This document shows, in pieces, positions 1-14,100 of a DNA stretch of 64,000 nucleotides. The stretch comes from Montifringilla adamsi. Its lineage: Eukaryota; Chordata; Aves; Passeriformes; Passeridae. The notes under the pieces are model-generated. The model was given only the letters and a program-made list of their open reading frames with translations, was not told where the DNA came from and made no database searches. A program made the translations under genes and the position numbers. The stretch is taken from contig JAGGNK010007071.1 in NCBI GenBank assembly GCA_017590115.1, positions 271,535 to 335,534 on the forward strand, read 5' to 3'. The number at the start of each line of letters is the position of its first letter. The first letter of the stretch is position 1.

Positions 1-183
1 GCAGTCCCAAACTGTGGGCACAGTGGTGCATCCTGCATCTCTCCCATGGGGCTTGGCTGGTGCTCCTCCTTCTTTATCCGTGTGGAATTGCAGCTGAAAT
101 TAAGACAGTGGGAACTTCTGCACAACCCCAGTGTTCAGTGGAAGTGTGAAAAAAATTACAAAAATAGTGTTTTCACGTTTGTT

Positions 184-253
184 GTGAGTGAGTGAGTGTG
201 AGTGAGTGAGTGAGTGAGTGAGTGAGTGAGTGAGTGAGTGAGTGAGTGAGTGA
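184..253. repeat. (GTGA)n tetranucleotide microsatellite
   Basis: About 70 bases of gtga/tgag units with one two-base interruption near 197-200. The frame-neutral repeat makes a spurious LTHS-repeat ORF on the minus strand. Confidence 0.95.
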
Positions 254-804
254 AGGGGAGGCAGGAGGGCTGTGAGTGTCACCAAAACTGCAGGAAAAAT
301 AAAAACTCTCCAATAACATTTTTAGTGTTAGAGAATCAAGGCCATTACTTTATTTCTGACTGGGATGCTGTTCTGCCCAGGATGTGCAACAGAAATAACT
401 TCATCCTCACGTAGGCCGAGTGCACAGAGAAAATCATTCCATACCATATGTATTTTATGATATTTTTCACAAAATTTATATTGTCAAAACCCATAGATAT
501 TCATTGCTTTAATGTTAATTGGTTACATAGTTCTTAGTCTTTGGTTTCCTATTACTTATAGGTATTTTCACCTCTGGTGCTAAGTAGGTCCTTATTCTTC
601 TCTCTCCTGCAGACCAGGGGTGTTGTTTGGAGTGGATGGTCTATTAATGGCACTTGATGACCACTGATGGCTGTTACCTTTGGGGTATCTTCTGTTCTCC
701 TCCCAGTCTGTAGAGACTTTAAGCTCATCAGGCCTTCACCTGGTGGAACAATGCCCTAAAGGAAAGAGGAAATAAACCCTAATTCCCTTCCCTTGGGGCA
801 AAGG

Positions 805-868
805 TGAACATCTGTTGGACTTGATGATATCAAAGGTCTTTTCCAACCTAGCTCATTCTGTGAAAAAT
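805..868 (+). mobile_element. CR1 LINE 3'-end fragment
   Basis: The stretch ttggacttgatgatatcaaa, followed by ggtcttttccaacctag and attctgtga, is the typical 3' terminus of avian CR1 elements in plus orientation. The 5' limit is uncertain. Confidence 0.75.
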
Positions 869-2582
869 GAACAAAGTTATAAAATAAAAAAAATTATCAT
901 TAGAATATTTTCCAACATGGGGTGCAGCCTCTGCCAGCAGCAGTGGGACAGCAAGGAGGCACTCAGGGCAGATCCCACTGGAGAAGTGAGGTGAGCAGCT
1001 GGAGTTGCAGTGAATCTGTAGTGGGTTTTCAAAGGGAGGAAAACAGAGGTGAGACTGGGGCAGCATGACTGAAGCACAGGAGGAACCAGATTGTGGCACT
1101 CTGCATGGAACAGGAGTTTGGAGAAACATGACTAAGGAGAAATACTTTGGCTACTGGAGAAGTAAACAAAAGCATGGCAGGGGAATGAAGAAGGGATGCA
1201 GTCCTCACCTTTGCTACAGCATTTGAACTGAGGTACAAGGCCAATGTCCTTTACTGAGAAAAACTGATAAAAGGAACAAAGGGGGTTAAAAGCTGGGCCC
1301 ATCTGTGCCTGTCAGCACCATCAATAATTATTCTTCTAAATTTAATACAACCCTTCAAATCAGCTCCTCAACCTTGCCCCACTGCACAATTACTTCAGGA
1401 CAGCAGCTCAAATGTCCCACTGTTCTGCAGCCTCCTCTCGGTTGTATCAGAGAGACATTCCTGGATAGTATATTTTAGTTCATCCTCACAGAAACTGGTC
1501 TTCTTGATGTTCACTTTTGTTTTTTTTTAAACAAAGTTGTGCAAATGATGCTTTGTGTGAGCTTATCACAAAGTGCCACAGGAAAAAAAAAAAAGAAAAG
1601 ATTCCATGTCCTTTTAAAAGCAATAGTTCCACTATTTTGTTGATTAAATTGATAATTAAATTTACGAACTGTCAGTAATCTGTACAGGAGTGCAGGGAGT
1701 ATCAGGCACTAATGCTGTGCTGAGAACTTGAAAGGGGAAGATGAGATGTTTCACTGTCTGAAAATGTCAGCTGAGGGACTATGATAGATAAAAGACTGTT
1801 GAAGAGGAAAATGGACAGATAATTTTATCATCTGCTGGGTCAGGATGAGCCAGGAAATAAGTAAAGTGTGTGCAGCAGAGGGCTTTGAGAGCTGAACATT
1901 GAGGGGCAAGTATTTGGTGACACTGCCAGTAATGGGAAGGCAGGGAAAATTGAAGAAGTTTTCTCGCTGGAGGGGTTGAAATCAGCAGAGGAAAAATGCC
2001 TGCTGGGTAGGTACTTCTAATCATACTGGGGCTTTGGGTCATCCTTGTATTTTTATCTGGTAGTCATAGGAAATGGAATGTGAGCAAGAGTTCTCAAGCA
2101 ATATGTCCTCAGTGTAGATGAGCTGCTATTTTATTCAGGAAACCAAGAACAAAAACACAATCAGGGCACTACTTTTGCTTCCCTATTACCTACACCATGC
2201 CAGACTGCAGATCACTTGTGCTTTCAATCCACTGCAATTCTCCTGACATTTCTACTGCCTAATTAAGCCAGTATGATACAGAAGTTCATTAGCCTTGCAT
2301 TGTTTTCCCAAACAGAAATAAAAGTGGTTTGCTTGCTGTTTTGTTTTTCAACCCATATTTAGGTGCAGAGTCTATATTTAGATGTCAGCTATAGAACTGA
2401 TTGGTAACCATTCCTGAAGTGCTGATTCTGTTTTGGCAGGAGCTGAGGTACTCAGTAGTGCTGGTGATTGATTCTGGGAGGCCAGCTGGAGAACTTGGCT
2501 GGATGTGGACCCTGCTCGTGCAGCATCATCACAGTTTAAATCACAAGAATCACTGGAGTTACTTGATTTCAAAATGCATGGC

Positions 2583-2599
2583 GGGGGCGGGCGGGGGGG
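2583..2599 (+). other. G-rich run, potential G-quadruplex
   Basis: Runs of five, three and seven G separated by single C bases occur in an otherwise AT-rich intron. Splitting the seven-run gives four G-tracts with one-base loops. Confidence 0.5.
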
Positions 2600-4294
2600 A
2601 AGTTCTTTGAGAGCTATTCAGACCACATTCAACTGCACACAGACAGATCAGCTTTCAGAATCAGGTGTCCAATTGCCCACTGAATTTTTTGGAAACATCA
2701 AGGCTGACTTTCTAGAGAGCCCATATTAAGCATATTAGAAAACAAATTTCAGCAACTAAATTCAGTGCCAGAGATGACATGACAAGAATGGTACAGTTAT
2801 GTTGAATCACTTTGTATCTCCACACAAACAGCTTTATTGCCATATAGCTAAACTCTGCATTAAACCAAAGGCAGTATTCATTTTTAAAAATCAAATTTTG
2901 AACTGTTATGCTGTAGGAAATCTGGGATAATTCTGCTTAAATCAGTGGAATGGAACTGAACAGATTTATAGCCTGGCAAAATTTACTCCTAAATCTAAGA
3001 AGAACTAATCTATGCACATGGGAGTTGCTAGGAGTATGCCAGACAGCTAGATTTATAGAAACAAAGATGGGGATTGAAGCTGGAAAATACTCCATTAACT
3101 TCTGAGGTAAAGGAACTTTAAAGATGGATGTATAGTTACAGGAGGACTGTTAGTAAGTTTTATGACTAAGTCTCTCATATTTGAAAAGTTTAGGATATTT
3201 TAAAGTCAAGTAGCCCCTGTGTTCACAGAGTAGAATTCCCTCAGGGTGTGAATCATCTCTCAGTGTGTATGTACAACCCTGAGCAGAGAGAGAGCCAAAG
3301 CAGTAATTCAAACTTCTGAACATTGTAATAACTCAAATAATAAATGGGTTGAAACAGAGTGTCACTTTCAAACTGCTTTAGTGCAGATGGTCTTTTTCTT
3401 AATTCCCAGCCCCGTCGTTAGTGAGCTGAGCTTATTGAACTGCTTGCCAATTCTGTTAAGAGCAGATGGAGTGAAACGGGATAAAGGCAATATTTCAGTG
3501 CAGCTCCCATGCATCAGCTCCCCTCCAGATGCCATTATCGACATGCATTTTACAGCTCCACAGCTCTTGCCATCAGCGGGTAGAATTATAAAGAGGTTGA
3601 GCGTACTTGGCTTGAATGTCAATAATCAATAAGGACACTCATCTGGCTTAATAAGGATAAATTGTTGCCCTTGAAACAACACACCATTCCAGCAGTCAGA
3701 GTGAACTAAGGTGACTTCCTTGACATTTATACTAACTCCGGGTGTCTGTGCCCCCCGTGTGTGTGTTCTGTATTTCTCTGACTGTTCCCTAACACTATGG
3801 ATTCTCTTGTGTATGTCCTGCAATAATGCATTAAATTAATAATCTTGAGTGCTTCCCCTTAAAAGCTCATTTCTTCCACATCAGGCAGTTGTGGGTTTTT
3901 TTATTTTAAAGACTTTAATTAGAAACTCTGTCTTGCTAAAAGGGTCCCAGTTTCCCTTTCTAAAGCCTGCTGACAGAACATGATAGGTGATATTTTCAGA
4001 GGTTCCTGCTGTGTGTGGATCATCATTGCCTCTAAAGCCTGTGATTAAATTCTGTCCAGCTTTAGTGAGGGTAGATAGGCCTCAGTGCAACAGAACTAAA
4101 TTAGTTCTAAGTGCTTAAGAAATTATCCTACTCCTATGGGAAGCAGCTATTACATTTATAGAAAGCATGAATGTTAAGATCATACAAATATATGTAATAC
4201 ATAAGCACAACTAACATTATGATCAGTGGTTGTGTGGAGACTTCATTTTTGATAACAGAACATTTAGACAAATATTGCTCTTTCTCACAGTGTT

Positions 4295-4827
4295 TTAATA
4301 ACAACAATCCTTGGTTGCTACCACTATTTCTGGTCTGTTATTACCAAAAGTCCTTGGTTGGCTCCACAGCCATCCAGCTATCAGTGTTTGAGACATATAC
4401 ATTACCCTCTTATCTTCTGGGAATCGAGAGCTCAAAAAGGATCTCACTTTGAACCCGTGTTCTGAGGGTCACAGGAGAGTGGGCTGCAGTTATGGTAATC
4501 TTCTACCCTGGGCACAATTCAAGTTAGTAGCTTCTTTTGAAAGTTCAACAACTAAAATATTATTTCACTTGGGTTATTATTCACGCAAGAAAAATAAGTT
4601 TCCAAGGCTGTTAGTAAAAAAACAAATCCTCATTAGACAGCAGAGTTTCTGTCAACAGACAGTGTCTCTGATATGCTCAAGAGGGGCTTAGTCCAGGTGC
4701 AGCTTATCAAGGCCAAGACTTAATGAGCATTTCTCAGCTCATAGTGCAGCCAGGGGAAGGGGAGAGGTGCACCACCACAATCTTCCCCATGAGTGAAGTC
4801 AGCCTCTCTGGGTCTCTCTACCCCTGA
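4295..4827. repeat. Dispersed repeat, copy 1 of 2
   Basis: This stretch is collinear with 16685-17184 over roughly 500 bases with many substitutions and small indels. Shared blocks include ttaataacaacaatccttgg, ccttatcttctggga, caagaaaaataagtt, gggcttagtccaggtgc and cttaatgagcatttct. No open reading frame, TSD or known family signature is evident. It could be an old LTR or the interior of an ERV-L-like element. Confidence 0.8.
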
Positions 4828-5015
4828 GTGCAGGAATGATCCCTCCCCAGGGTGGGAGCTGGGTGTGTGTCAGTCATGCTGAGCCCCACAGTGCAAGTGC
4901 AGTGTCCCCAAAACAGGGCTGCGTAGCACTGTCTGTGAGCTGGAACTAGACACCCATGTTTCAATGTTTGCTCATGTAATTTTTAACCTTCTGTTTCTTT
5001 CTCTTTCCTTGGCAG

Positions 5016-5148
5016 ATTTTTATTGGTGAGATATCCATGTATTTCATAAAGTCAACCCGAGAAACCCTCATTATTCAAGAGAAAACTATTTTGACTGGAG
5101 AGTGCTGTTACCTGAACCCACTGCTTCGAAGAATAATACGTTTTACAG
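5016..5148 (+). CDS. PLPPR1: PLPPR1 coding exon a (residues 85-129)
   Basis: The acceptor is a pyrimidine tract ending ggcag and the donor is gtaagc. The 133-nt exon begins with codons for IFIGEISMYFIK and ends RRIIRFTG, with the Gly codon split after one base. Confidence 0.95.
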
Positions 5149-8100
5149 GTAAGCATCCTGTGCACTGCAAGCTTGGACCCTGCTTGCACCAAACCAGGAT
5201 GAAACACGCTGACAAAGTACATCACAAAATTAATTAAGCTGTGAAATCTTTGCAGGCCTCTTCCACCTTAGAGGGATAGTCCCCTCAGGATTTCCAAGGT
5301 AACTTTCAAAATTTGCCATATCATGCTGGCTGGAGCTGGTTTAGATCATATTCTGCTGAGCTTAATGCTTTTTTGAGACCCTTAAAGAAAGGTTTTACCA
5401 ATCAAATCCTTATATGAATAAATTCATCATTGCTAGTTTATGCGAGCTACCCATCTTAGTTACAAATTTGTCCTCACCAGCTCATCTATCTGGCATTTTT
5501 CTTTTCAGCTCTAATTTCAACATCCATAGCTCTGCCACGTAATGTTCAGCTGAGCACAATGTAAAAAGCCCAGAGCTCACTTCAAAATAATAATATTATT
5601 TTCATTATTTGCTTTTTCTTAGAGCTTTCATTGAGTTAATTGCTGAGAAATGAAGTTCTGTCATTAAACCATTAGGAGGTTGCTTTTTATGGTGCTTGCA
5701 AACCGCTTTACCTTCTTCACTCTGTTGATGGGTCCCCAGTTCATGCGTGGGATGGGATGTCTGGCTGATGGCATGGGCCAGTGGCTCCTCAGAATGCTCC
5801 CCAGTGGCCAAGAGGGGCTTTGCCATCACTGCACTGCCCTCCTTGTGCGCTCTCAGAAGTGAAGCACCCTCACACACTGCCTCTCACAGAGAGAGAGCTG
5901 AGGCCAGATTCATAGTCTGACAACAAGCAGTGGGGAGAGAAAAGCTGAAAGTATCTGGGATGCTTCTTCCCCGTCACTGCTTAATTTCTGAGCTTTACCT
6001 GGAATGAAAATGTCTGCTGTGGCTGTGGCAGGTGTTATGTTGCTTCCATGGAGCACATCCCTGGCTGCAAGCAGGGATACTTCCTCAGAGCCCAGAGTTG
6101 AAGGTGCTAGCATATATGTCAACAGCAAATGTATGCTGCAAAGGAGGAAGAACCATGGTTTTCCTTCTCCTTCAGCTCTCTCTGTGCCTCCTGCTTTATG
6201 CATGGAAGGTAGGGAGTGAAATGTACCTTCTGCCACCATGGAGGTGGAAGCAAATCACGTGTGTTTTGTTACTTGGGCCTGGTCTGTGTGCTGCTGTGGG
6301 GAACAGAAAGACACAGAAATGTAAAAATAAAACACCCTTGAACTTCACATAACCTCTGGGATATATTGATGGACAGCAAACTGCCATTAAGAGAGAAGCA
6401 GGGTGCCAGTGTCTACTGGGCCACTCAGGGCTTTTTGACTGTTCCAGCACATTTGGCATGTTGCAAAGTCCCAATCAAGCACTCTTGCCTGCGGGGTCAA
6501 CATTAGATTCCTTAGATCATGGAGGCTAAGTTCTTGCTCAGTATGTTTTCTTATTGTTAGCTTTATTCTTAAGCGTGCTGTTGTTTCTCTTCTGAAGGAA
6601 GAGAAGGGGATAGCAATGATACAGTGGACTCTTAGAGAGTAGTAGGACATAAACCTTGCCAGGGAAATGAATCTTGGCTTAGCAGCTGTGTTTGTTTTCC
6701 TGAGAAGAATGAAGATAATATTATTAGAAAAGGCTTGAAGTCTTTGCCTTATCTTAAACAACACTGTGTGCTTGTGTTCTTCTGAAACCTTTTCCCTGAC
6801 TCTGCAGTGAAATGAGATAAATAGAATTTGTTGGATGAAATAATTTATGAAAGGAACTGAAGGTAACTGCATGTTTTTCATTTTGCATTTCACCTGTCCT
6901 TTGAAAACATGTCATGGACTGAGCAGCTGTACTCTGTGCCTGGACGGGAAGTTAGCTCCATACTTAGCCCACTCAAAAATGAAGCTTCCCGGGTGCTTGG
7001 CTGTGCAAAGACAACTAGGTTGCTTGTACGTAGATTTCTCTCTGTGTGCCTTCTCCTGATAAACTTTAGGGCCAAAAGTTACAGAGCCAATTAACTAAGT
7101 TCTCTTGCAAGTAAGTTCTCTTCCTTAGGAAGCAATCTGGCTTGTTGCAAAAAAAGTTTGCTGCTAATTTATTTTTGGTACCCAGAGGTTTGAGCAAGTC
7201 TTAATAAATACTTGCAAAAAGCAGTTACTTAGCTCCTCAGAAAATTGCCTTGTAAGGCATTACAGTTTATATTATTCAAAAGGACAAGAAAAATCCTATA
7301 ATGTGTCTAGGTTCTCATGTGTCAGGAAAAATGAACACTACTGTCTGACCCTGCAAGGCACGTAATGGAGAATTTGAGAGTTGCCGGGCCCAAATTTTAG
7401 GAGTGCAAAGAGGCTTTTTCTCTACCCTCTCCTATCTCTGTAATGGAAGTTGCTGGGAAGAGATGGGATTTTAAGAATAGTAGCCTAAATGTGCTTTCCA
7501 CAAAACAAGCAGAAAGCTGTAGATACTTCACTGAATGTTCATTTATAGTTTGCAAGGAAAGAGATGCAAAAAGGGAAACTTTAAGCCATCTTTTGGGCCT
7601 CTAAAATATAAAGACTCTTGTAATGCAATCTCCATTGGATCTTATCGTTGCTGGATTTGAGCTTTTCTGCTCTTACTTTTCCTTCATGTATACAGAATTA
7701 AGGACTTTTTTGAACTTTGAAAGCAGAGCAAAACAAAAAACCTACAGCTTTTCTGGAATGCTAACAAAGCCCCATGTTTCTTCTCTGGTTTTTTCCTATC
7801 TTGTTTACTGTGCTCTCTTTGATTCCCTCCTTGTTTTCCTCAAGGTCTCAGCACACGCCTGTTTCTAAGAGCCTCCCCTCCTGAGTTTAGTTGAGACTCT
7901 GAAGCTCTGAATGTTGAGCTTTGTATTAAATCTTTCCCTGATTCTTTGTCTACGTGAAGCAGAGCCACAATTCTTCTTGCTTCCTGGCCCAGACACGAAT
8001 CCTTCATGCTGATTGACATTCGCTTTTGTAGCAAAAGACTGCCTCTCACCCTTCTGCAGTGTATATCAAGTCCTGTATCACAGCCTAGATTGGTGAAACC

Positions 8101-11100
8101 TGCTAGGTACCCTGTATTTAGTAAAACACTTTCTTTATCAGTGAAAAAAAGCTTGCTTAGCTTGGAAACATCATACTTTGATGTATGCTTCAATTTTTTC
8201 CATCTTCGTCTTTATCTTTTACAGCTGCTTTCACAGACTTTTTTTTTTTAAGGTTTTGAGGTCAAACTAGTGGTGTGCAATTCTTCAGAATGGTTTTTTC
8301 CTAATATTGCTGGTGCAATGCTTTACTTTAGGCAGATCCTCTCTCCTCCCTCCTCTCCCCACCCTTCTCAGCAGTTCTGTCATCAATTTTTGATGTCAAA
8401 ACTTGCTATTTATCTGATGAACCTTTGAGAAACTAATTGATAAGGGTGGCTGTTTCCTGGGTCTCTGCCTCTTCTCCCTGTCTCCCAACTTGAGCATACA
8501 CAGCCTTTGGTATATTTATTCATTCTGTCTTGTAATTTCACATTCAGCACTTTGTTAAGATTGTTCCACCTTGCATTTGCATCTGTGTTCTACTTAATCC
8601 TTTGTATTGCAAATAGAGGTTATAAAATATTTTAGTGAATGGTTTGAGTCAAGGTTTTAGTCTTTTTATGTGCAGCTGCTATCATACTCCCAGGATCAGG
8701 GACTCAGACCTCCCTGACCCAGTCTGACAGGGTGAGTATGGTATGTATTGTGTTTCATTATATTAGGTTTCTAATCCAGTGATTAAGTCGTCTACCTGCA
8801 AAGCCCTGATAACATGCAAGTAGCCCCTTTCTAGTTCAGATATCTAGAAATTCAGCATGCTTCATCAGCTTGTTACCAGTGGCTTTTACTTCAGATGCGC
8901 ATAATTTGCCGTTAACAAATGGTGCAGATCAGCTTCTGTTGACAACTTAATCTAAAGCACGGTGACACTTCACAGTGGGCAGCTAAATAATTAAATTAGG
9001 GCTTTATTTCAGCAAATTAAGATTTTAGTTTGGCAAATAAAGGTTTACAAGATTTATACACACATTGGGTTTATTGTAATAGGATAGATATACCCCAGAG
9101 CTCTGATGCCAATTCCCTGAGCAGCTGCACAAAACAGCTTAGCTGACCTTATCCTTCTCTCTGCCTTGCTTCTGAAGTTCACCGTGAAACAGTGCATGTT
9201 CTGTTATTAACTGGCTGCCTTTCCACAGGGCTCGAGCTTCTGTTTGGGTGTTGCCCCAAACCAAAACTGCTGCAGCAGTTTGAACTACTGTAGATACTAT
9301 CACTGAAGAATCTCCACAATGAGGAACAGGTCTCTGTGCTGGGAACACATCAGGCCTTATAGTTCTCTTTGATGCCAGGCTCTGAGCTGGCAGCTGCCTC
9401 CATGAAAACTGGTGCTTGTGAAAGCAGCGAGGAAGGAAGAGACCTTGTGCATCTGTCAGGAGGAGTCTTGAGCCTCCAGAGGACTTTTGCACTGGGAACT
9501 GAATTTCTTCTGGCATGGTCAGTCAGAAGATAGTAGATCCCTGGAGTAGTGAGCTTTGTGGGGTTTCAGTGGAAGATCATAGCCAGTCTTAGAATGAGGT
9601 TATGAGCACTCAGAAGCTTGATGCTGAGCCTGTTCCTGATGCCATGGCAACAGGACAATAAAGTCCCCTGCAATCCCCATCTCTCCTGTTGTAAAATGGA
9701 TTAATGATACAGGTCTCTTTTTACACATCCTTTAAGATGAAATGAAGGGTGGTTTAGCAGAGTCTGAGTCACAGGACTACAAGTGTATGGCTTTATTGGA
9801 TGCACAGAATTCTTACAGCAAAGCATTCAAAAATGGGCTGAGGATCAGCATTCCCATAGAGCCCTGAGTCCTTCCAGGGACACCTTCCAATGAAACTCTA
9901 ATCTTCCTTAAAAAACAGAGGGGTGGGAAAGGGGTTAGGCAAGTATGAGTGTGCATGTGAAATATGAACACTTTACAAGCAAGTTAGGTTAAGAGTGAGA
10001 AATTCAGATAATTGGGACAGAGAGGAGTGCCTAATAAATATTCTTGGTAGAAAACATGATGATGTTACTGAGGAGCTCAGCTTCTGATGTCTCATGAACA
10101 CTTCAGTACATTGTTTCTTTTGTCACTTTATTTAAGGGTTTCCTGATTTTTCCTTAATAAAGCATTCTACTTCCTGATTCTCATTTCCACTCACTAGCTT
10201 CTCACTTGTTTCTTCCCAATGTCTTTTCAGCTGCTCCTCTATAAGTTCCAAGGGAGGTTTTTTTGATTTTTGTTGTGGTGGTAATTTGGTCTTTTTTTTT
10301 TTCAAATCAGTGGCACTTTAAATGCCTCCAGTAGTGAGAGTTTCCACAGAGACAACAAGCAGCTGCAGTGACTGATGTGACATAGATTCAGGGTGGAAGA
10401 AGAGAGCTTGAACGTGAATTGCAGGGAGGACAGAGGTGAGGCTCTGAGGCTACAGTGAGTGAGAAGATCTGGATTCTTCTTCAGGGCAGATGCCTCTGTT
10501 AGAAAAAGCTATAGAGCTGGAGGTGGCAGCACTGATTAAATGCCACAGAAGGAACTTGATAGGAGATAGAACATGAGAATAGGATGTGAGTCAGAGCCCA
10601 GAAGCCACGAGTTCATTTAGGACTTTCTGACAATTATTTAGAGGGATGTGTAAGTGGAGAAATTAAAAATGAAGCGTTCAAAATTGAAACTGCTAAATAC
10701 TTAGACTTTTCAGCCAAGGCAAGTGTTAGTTCAGGTGAGATGATGCAGGAAAGTTAAGCTTCACTTCAGCATCCTCAGCATTTTTTAACAGGACTTTCCT
10801 TTTCTTGGACTCTGAAGAAGCTGAGAGAGTAGCAGGGAGTACAGCCTGCCCTCTTATATCTGGTCTAAGCTAGTATCTCTCCCAGTTACATTCTGCTTAT
10901 TGTTTTGTCTTCTAGGTGCCTTTTTCTGCACCTGAGACACAAGTACAGCTGAGAGTACTCAGTACAATGAGAAGTCAGGAGGCCTTTCCAGACGTAGCTT
11001 CTGCTTCTTTAAGGCCTCTTTTTGCAGCCAGACTACGTGACATGAGTGGCTGAGGGGAAAGATTGGCTTTATGTAATTGCAATTAACCTTCATCCTTTCT

Positions 11101-14100
11101 GCTAGTGAGAGCTGTAGGTCTGCTTCCCATGTGGCTTGCACTGTTCCCATCTTTTCTCAGCATGTGCCAAGTTCTGCGCTACAGTTCATCACCAGGTTTT
11201 CTGGCCCAGAGTGAGCACACTGATAAAAAGCACTTGCTGCTGAGCAGGATGACACCACCTCCCATTACACCTGGGTGTCAAAGTCTGGAAGAGTCAGGTC
11301 TTCTCTCATTCTTTCTCTCTGACATTATATCACAGACGTGAGCTGCATGACCCTGAAGAGCTGGGGCTAGTTGCTCTTCCCATGAAGACTTTCAGAGCAA
11401 TTTGTCTGCCTCTAAAAAGCTGGCAATCACATCACTGCATTTTTGTGCTCTGGTCAGTTAGTTTAGCTGCTGAAGGTCATTGAACAAATCCATTGAACAG
11501 ATAGATTCCTGAGGTACAGAAACCATCAGGGGACTGTCCAGCACTGCCCAGGCACACTGGCATTACAGCCTTTAAATCAATTACAGCCAACCCTTGCTCC
11601 AAGTCTCCAGAGACGTGAGGTGTAATCAGCCTGCAAGGGTCACATCCCTGCCCACCAGACTCATTGCTGCACTTGGCTGTGATTTTCACAGAGCATGGCT
11701 TGGCAGAACTGTGAGAGAGGAGCTGCAGCAGACAAAATGCACCACAATCAGAATGTGACAAAGGTTTCAGCCATGGCTTGCTTTGCTCTTCACCAGGTTC
11801 CTGCAGGCCTCAGCAGCTGCATTTGGGCCACCACTTTCTGTGCTACCAAATATTAAGAAAATGCAAGTGTTAAAACTTCTTTTCTTAATGGAGAGAAGTA
11901 CTTTTGCATATATGCACTTTCTAGAGATTGGAATAGTTTTGTTTGTAGTCCATGACCTTTTCCTGAAATGTCTTGGTTCTTGGCTTGTACGTACACGATA
12001 AAGAGCATGAGCCAGACTGCCTGACACTTAAATTTCCTCTAGTTATTGTAAAAGCTGAGTAATAATCCTCGCTGTACTCCCTGTAATTTACACAGCACAT
12101 CAGAAAGTTGCTATTTAAAGCAAGCTGTGCCAAAAAAAATGAAATTTTGACAGAGTGCTGTGTATAAAACAACATTCTTCTCTGTCATAACTTCAGCTGT
12201 TTCACCAGGCTGAAAAGATACCCTTCTGCCTTTTTCCTTTGAATTTGCTTGTGCACTGACTAATGTAGGTGAGAAGTTCCTGATGGTGTGGAAAACCATG
12301 GATTTGAAATATTACCAGAGGGATAAAGGAAATAAAGGAGCAGTCTCTGTGTTCTCCTTTTAAACACACTCAGCAAGATAAATGGGAGGAAAACTGTCAC
12401 ATCATTGAAAAGACAGGGGCCAGTCCTGCAGCCTAAAATCACAGGAAGCCTCCTTCTTTGGCCACCACCGGCTTTTTAAATTCATGATCACATACCAGTT
12501 CATTAATAATAAATAAAAATAAATGTACATGAAGAATAGTAATACCTTCAGCCTCCAGAATCATCTTACTGTGTAACCCTCCTTGCTGACCTTGGGGAAG
12601 GATGGTGAGGAGGAACAGCTCTGCAGTCCTGCAGCCCCTCCAGGCTGTTTCCCAAGGGGAGGGCTCTTCCCATCAGTACCCCAGCAAGGGATCTGTGTCA
12701 CAGTGGCACCAAACCATCTCTCTAACTGGCTGGCACAGGCAAACCCCACTCAACACTTGTACAACAAATCCATTTTAGTTACATTTTATTGTATGTTACT
12801 GTCGGTACATGCTGCATTATTTTGAGTCCCTCATATTTTTGGACTTTTTTGCTCAGACTAGAGCAGCCTTTTAATCTGTTTTTTAACTCAGTATAGATAA
12901 GCAGTGAAGACGTTACAATCATGGTGCCAGCTCTTAAGATTTTATCACAGCTTTCCTAAGATGATTTCCCTTGAGCTCCGGCTCTTGGTCGTATTTAAAT
13001 ACATATCAGTCTCAGATAATTTATAATTTAATGACTTTTGCTTACAGAGCTACAGAAGGGAGAAAGCAAAACTGCACAATCCTCAATATCCCTAAATCAG
13101 AAGTCAATATTTATTTGTTCTATGTTTTTGTGACACTTTAATCAACCTTAGTGATTAGAAGGGGAAGAGGAGAGTTGATTTAATCTTTCAGAACATTTCA
13201 GTTTGGTAATTTTGCAAACCTGCTGTTTTGTACTTTTGGTATGCAGGCATTACATGCATCTGAAGGATGCTCATATGTTCATAATAGCTGTATTGATAAC
13301 ACTCAAGAGGAGTCAGTGAAGGATGTGACAACTGCAGTATTGATCAAGAGATGCTTCACAACTCTGGAAAAGTTCCTGCATTCAAGTGAATACTTCATGT
13401 CACAGGCTATGTGCTCTTGGTGACATGAGCTGAATTGCAGCTGTCTTCCAGAGCAAAGCATTGGGTTGCTTCCAAAAGCACATGCCAAATATTGCTAGGT
13501 CAGGATTGTAAATTTTCACCATCAAGGTGGCAAATAGTCAAAATCCAAAAGGTACTTAATCCTAGGTAGTTGTATTAGATAAGAGAAGAATTGTGTCTCA
13601 GCACTACACTGCTCTTTCAGGCTCAGAGATCCCATTTTTTTGTAACAGATTTGTTATAAGTACATGATAATACTCTCATTATGTCTCTCCCTCTCAGGTA
13701 TAGTGACATTTTCTAAACCTGTTTGAATAATCACTATTTTTAACCTTTCCTCACAGGAGTGTTTGCGTTTGGACTTTTTGCCACTGACATCTTTGTAAAT
13801 GCTGGCCAGGTTGTGACTGGGAACTTGGCTCCCTACTTCCTGACCGTGTGCAAACCCAACTACACTGGAAACAACTGTCGGGCCCATCACCAGTTCATAA
13901 ACAATGGCAACATCTGCACGGGGGATGTTGAGGTGATTGAGAAGGCCAGGAGATCCTTTCCATCGAAACATGCTGCTTTGAGCATCTACTCAGCTTTATA
14001 TGCCACGGTGGGTGCCAGTGATGACTGCTGACTTGGATGAAAGGTTTCTGTATTTTCTAGATGGGGCATTTTTCTTACAATGGTTTTTGGAGAAAAAGAG

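Larger units (their letters stand above)
1..5015. other. PLPPR1 intron (no coding exon seen)
   Basis: This is upstream intronic sequence of PLPPR1. I looked for the preceding exon (encoding the ESFITPLVLYC region) and did not find it. The interval holds a GTGA microsatellite, a CR1 tail, a G-rich run and one copy of a dispersed repeat, each listed separately. Confidence 0.7.

Noticed and set aside
100..285. LTHSLTHS-repeat minus-strand frame
   Set aside because: It is a translation of the GTGA microsatellite.
6387..6893. 168-codon minus-strand open frame in a PLPPR1 intron
   Set aside because: No recognisable domain, ordinary intronic composition and no splice-consistent context. It is within the range of chance frames for 64 kb.
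9139..9516. 125-codon minus-strand frame in a PLPPR1 intron
   Set aside because: The peptide looks faintly like repeat-derived coding sequence, but I could not match it to a known element or enzyme motif.
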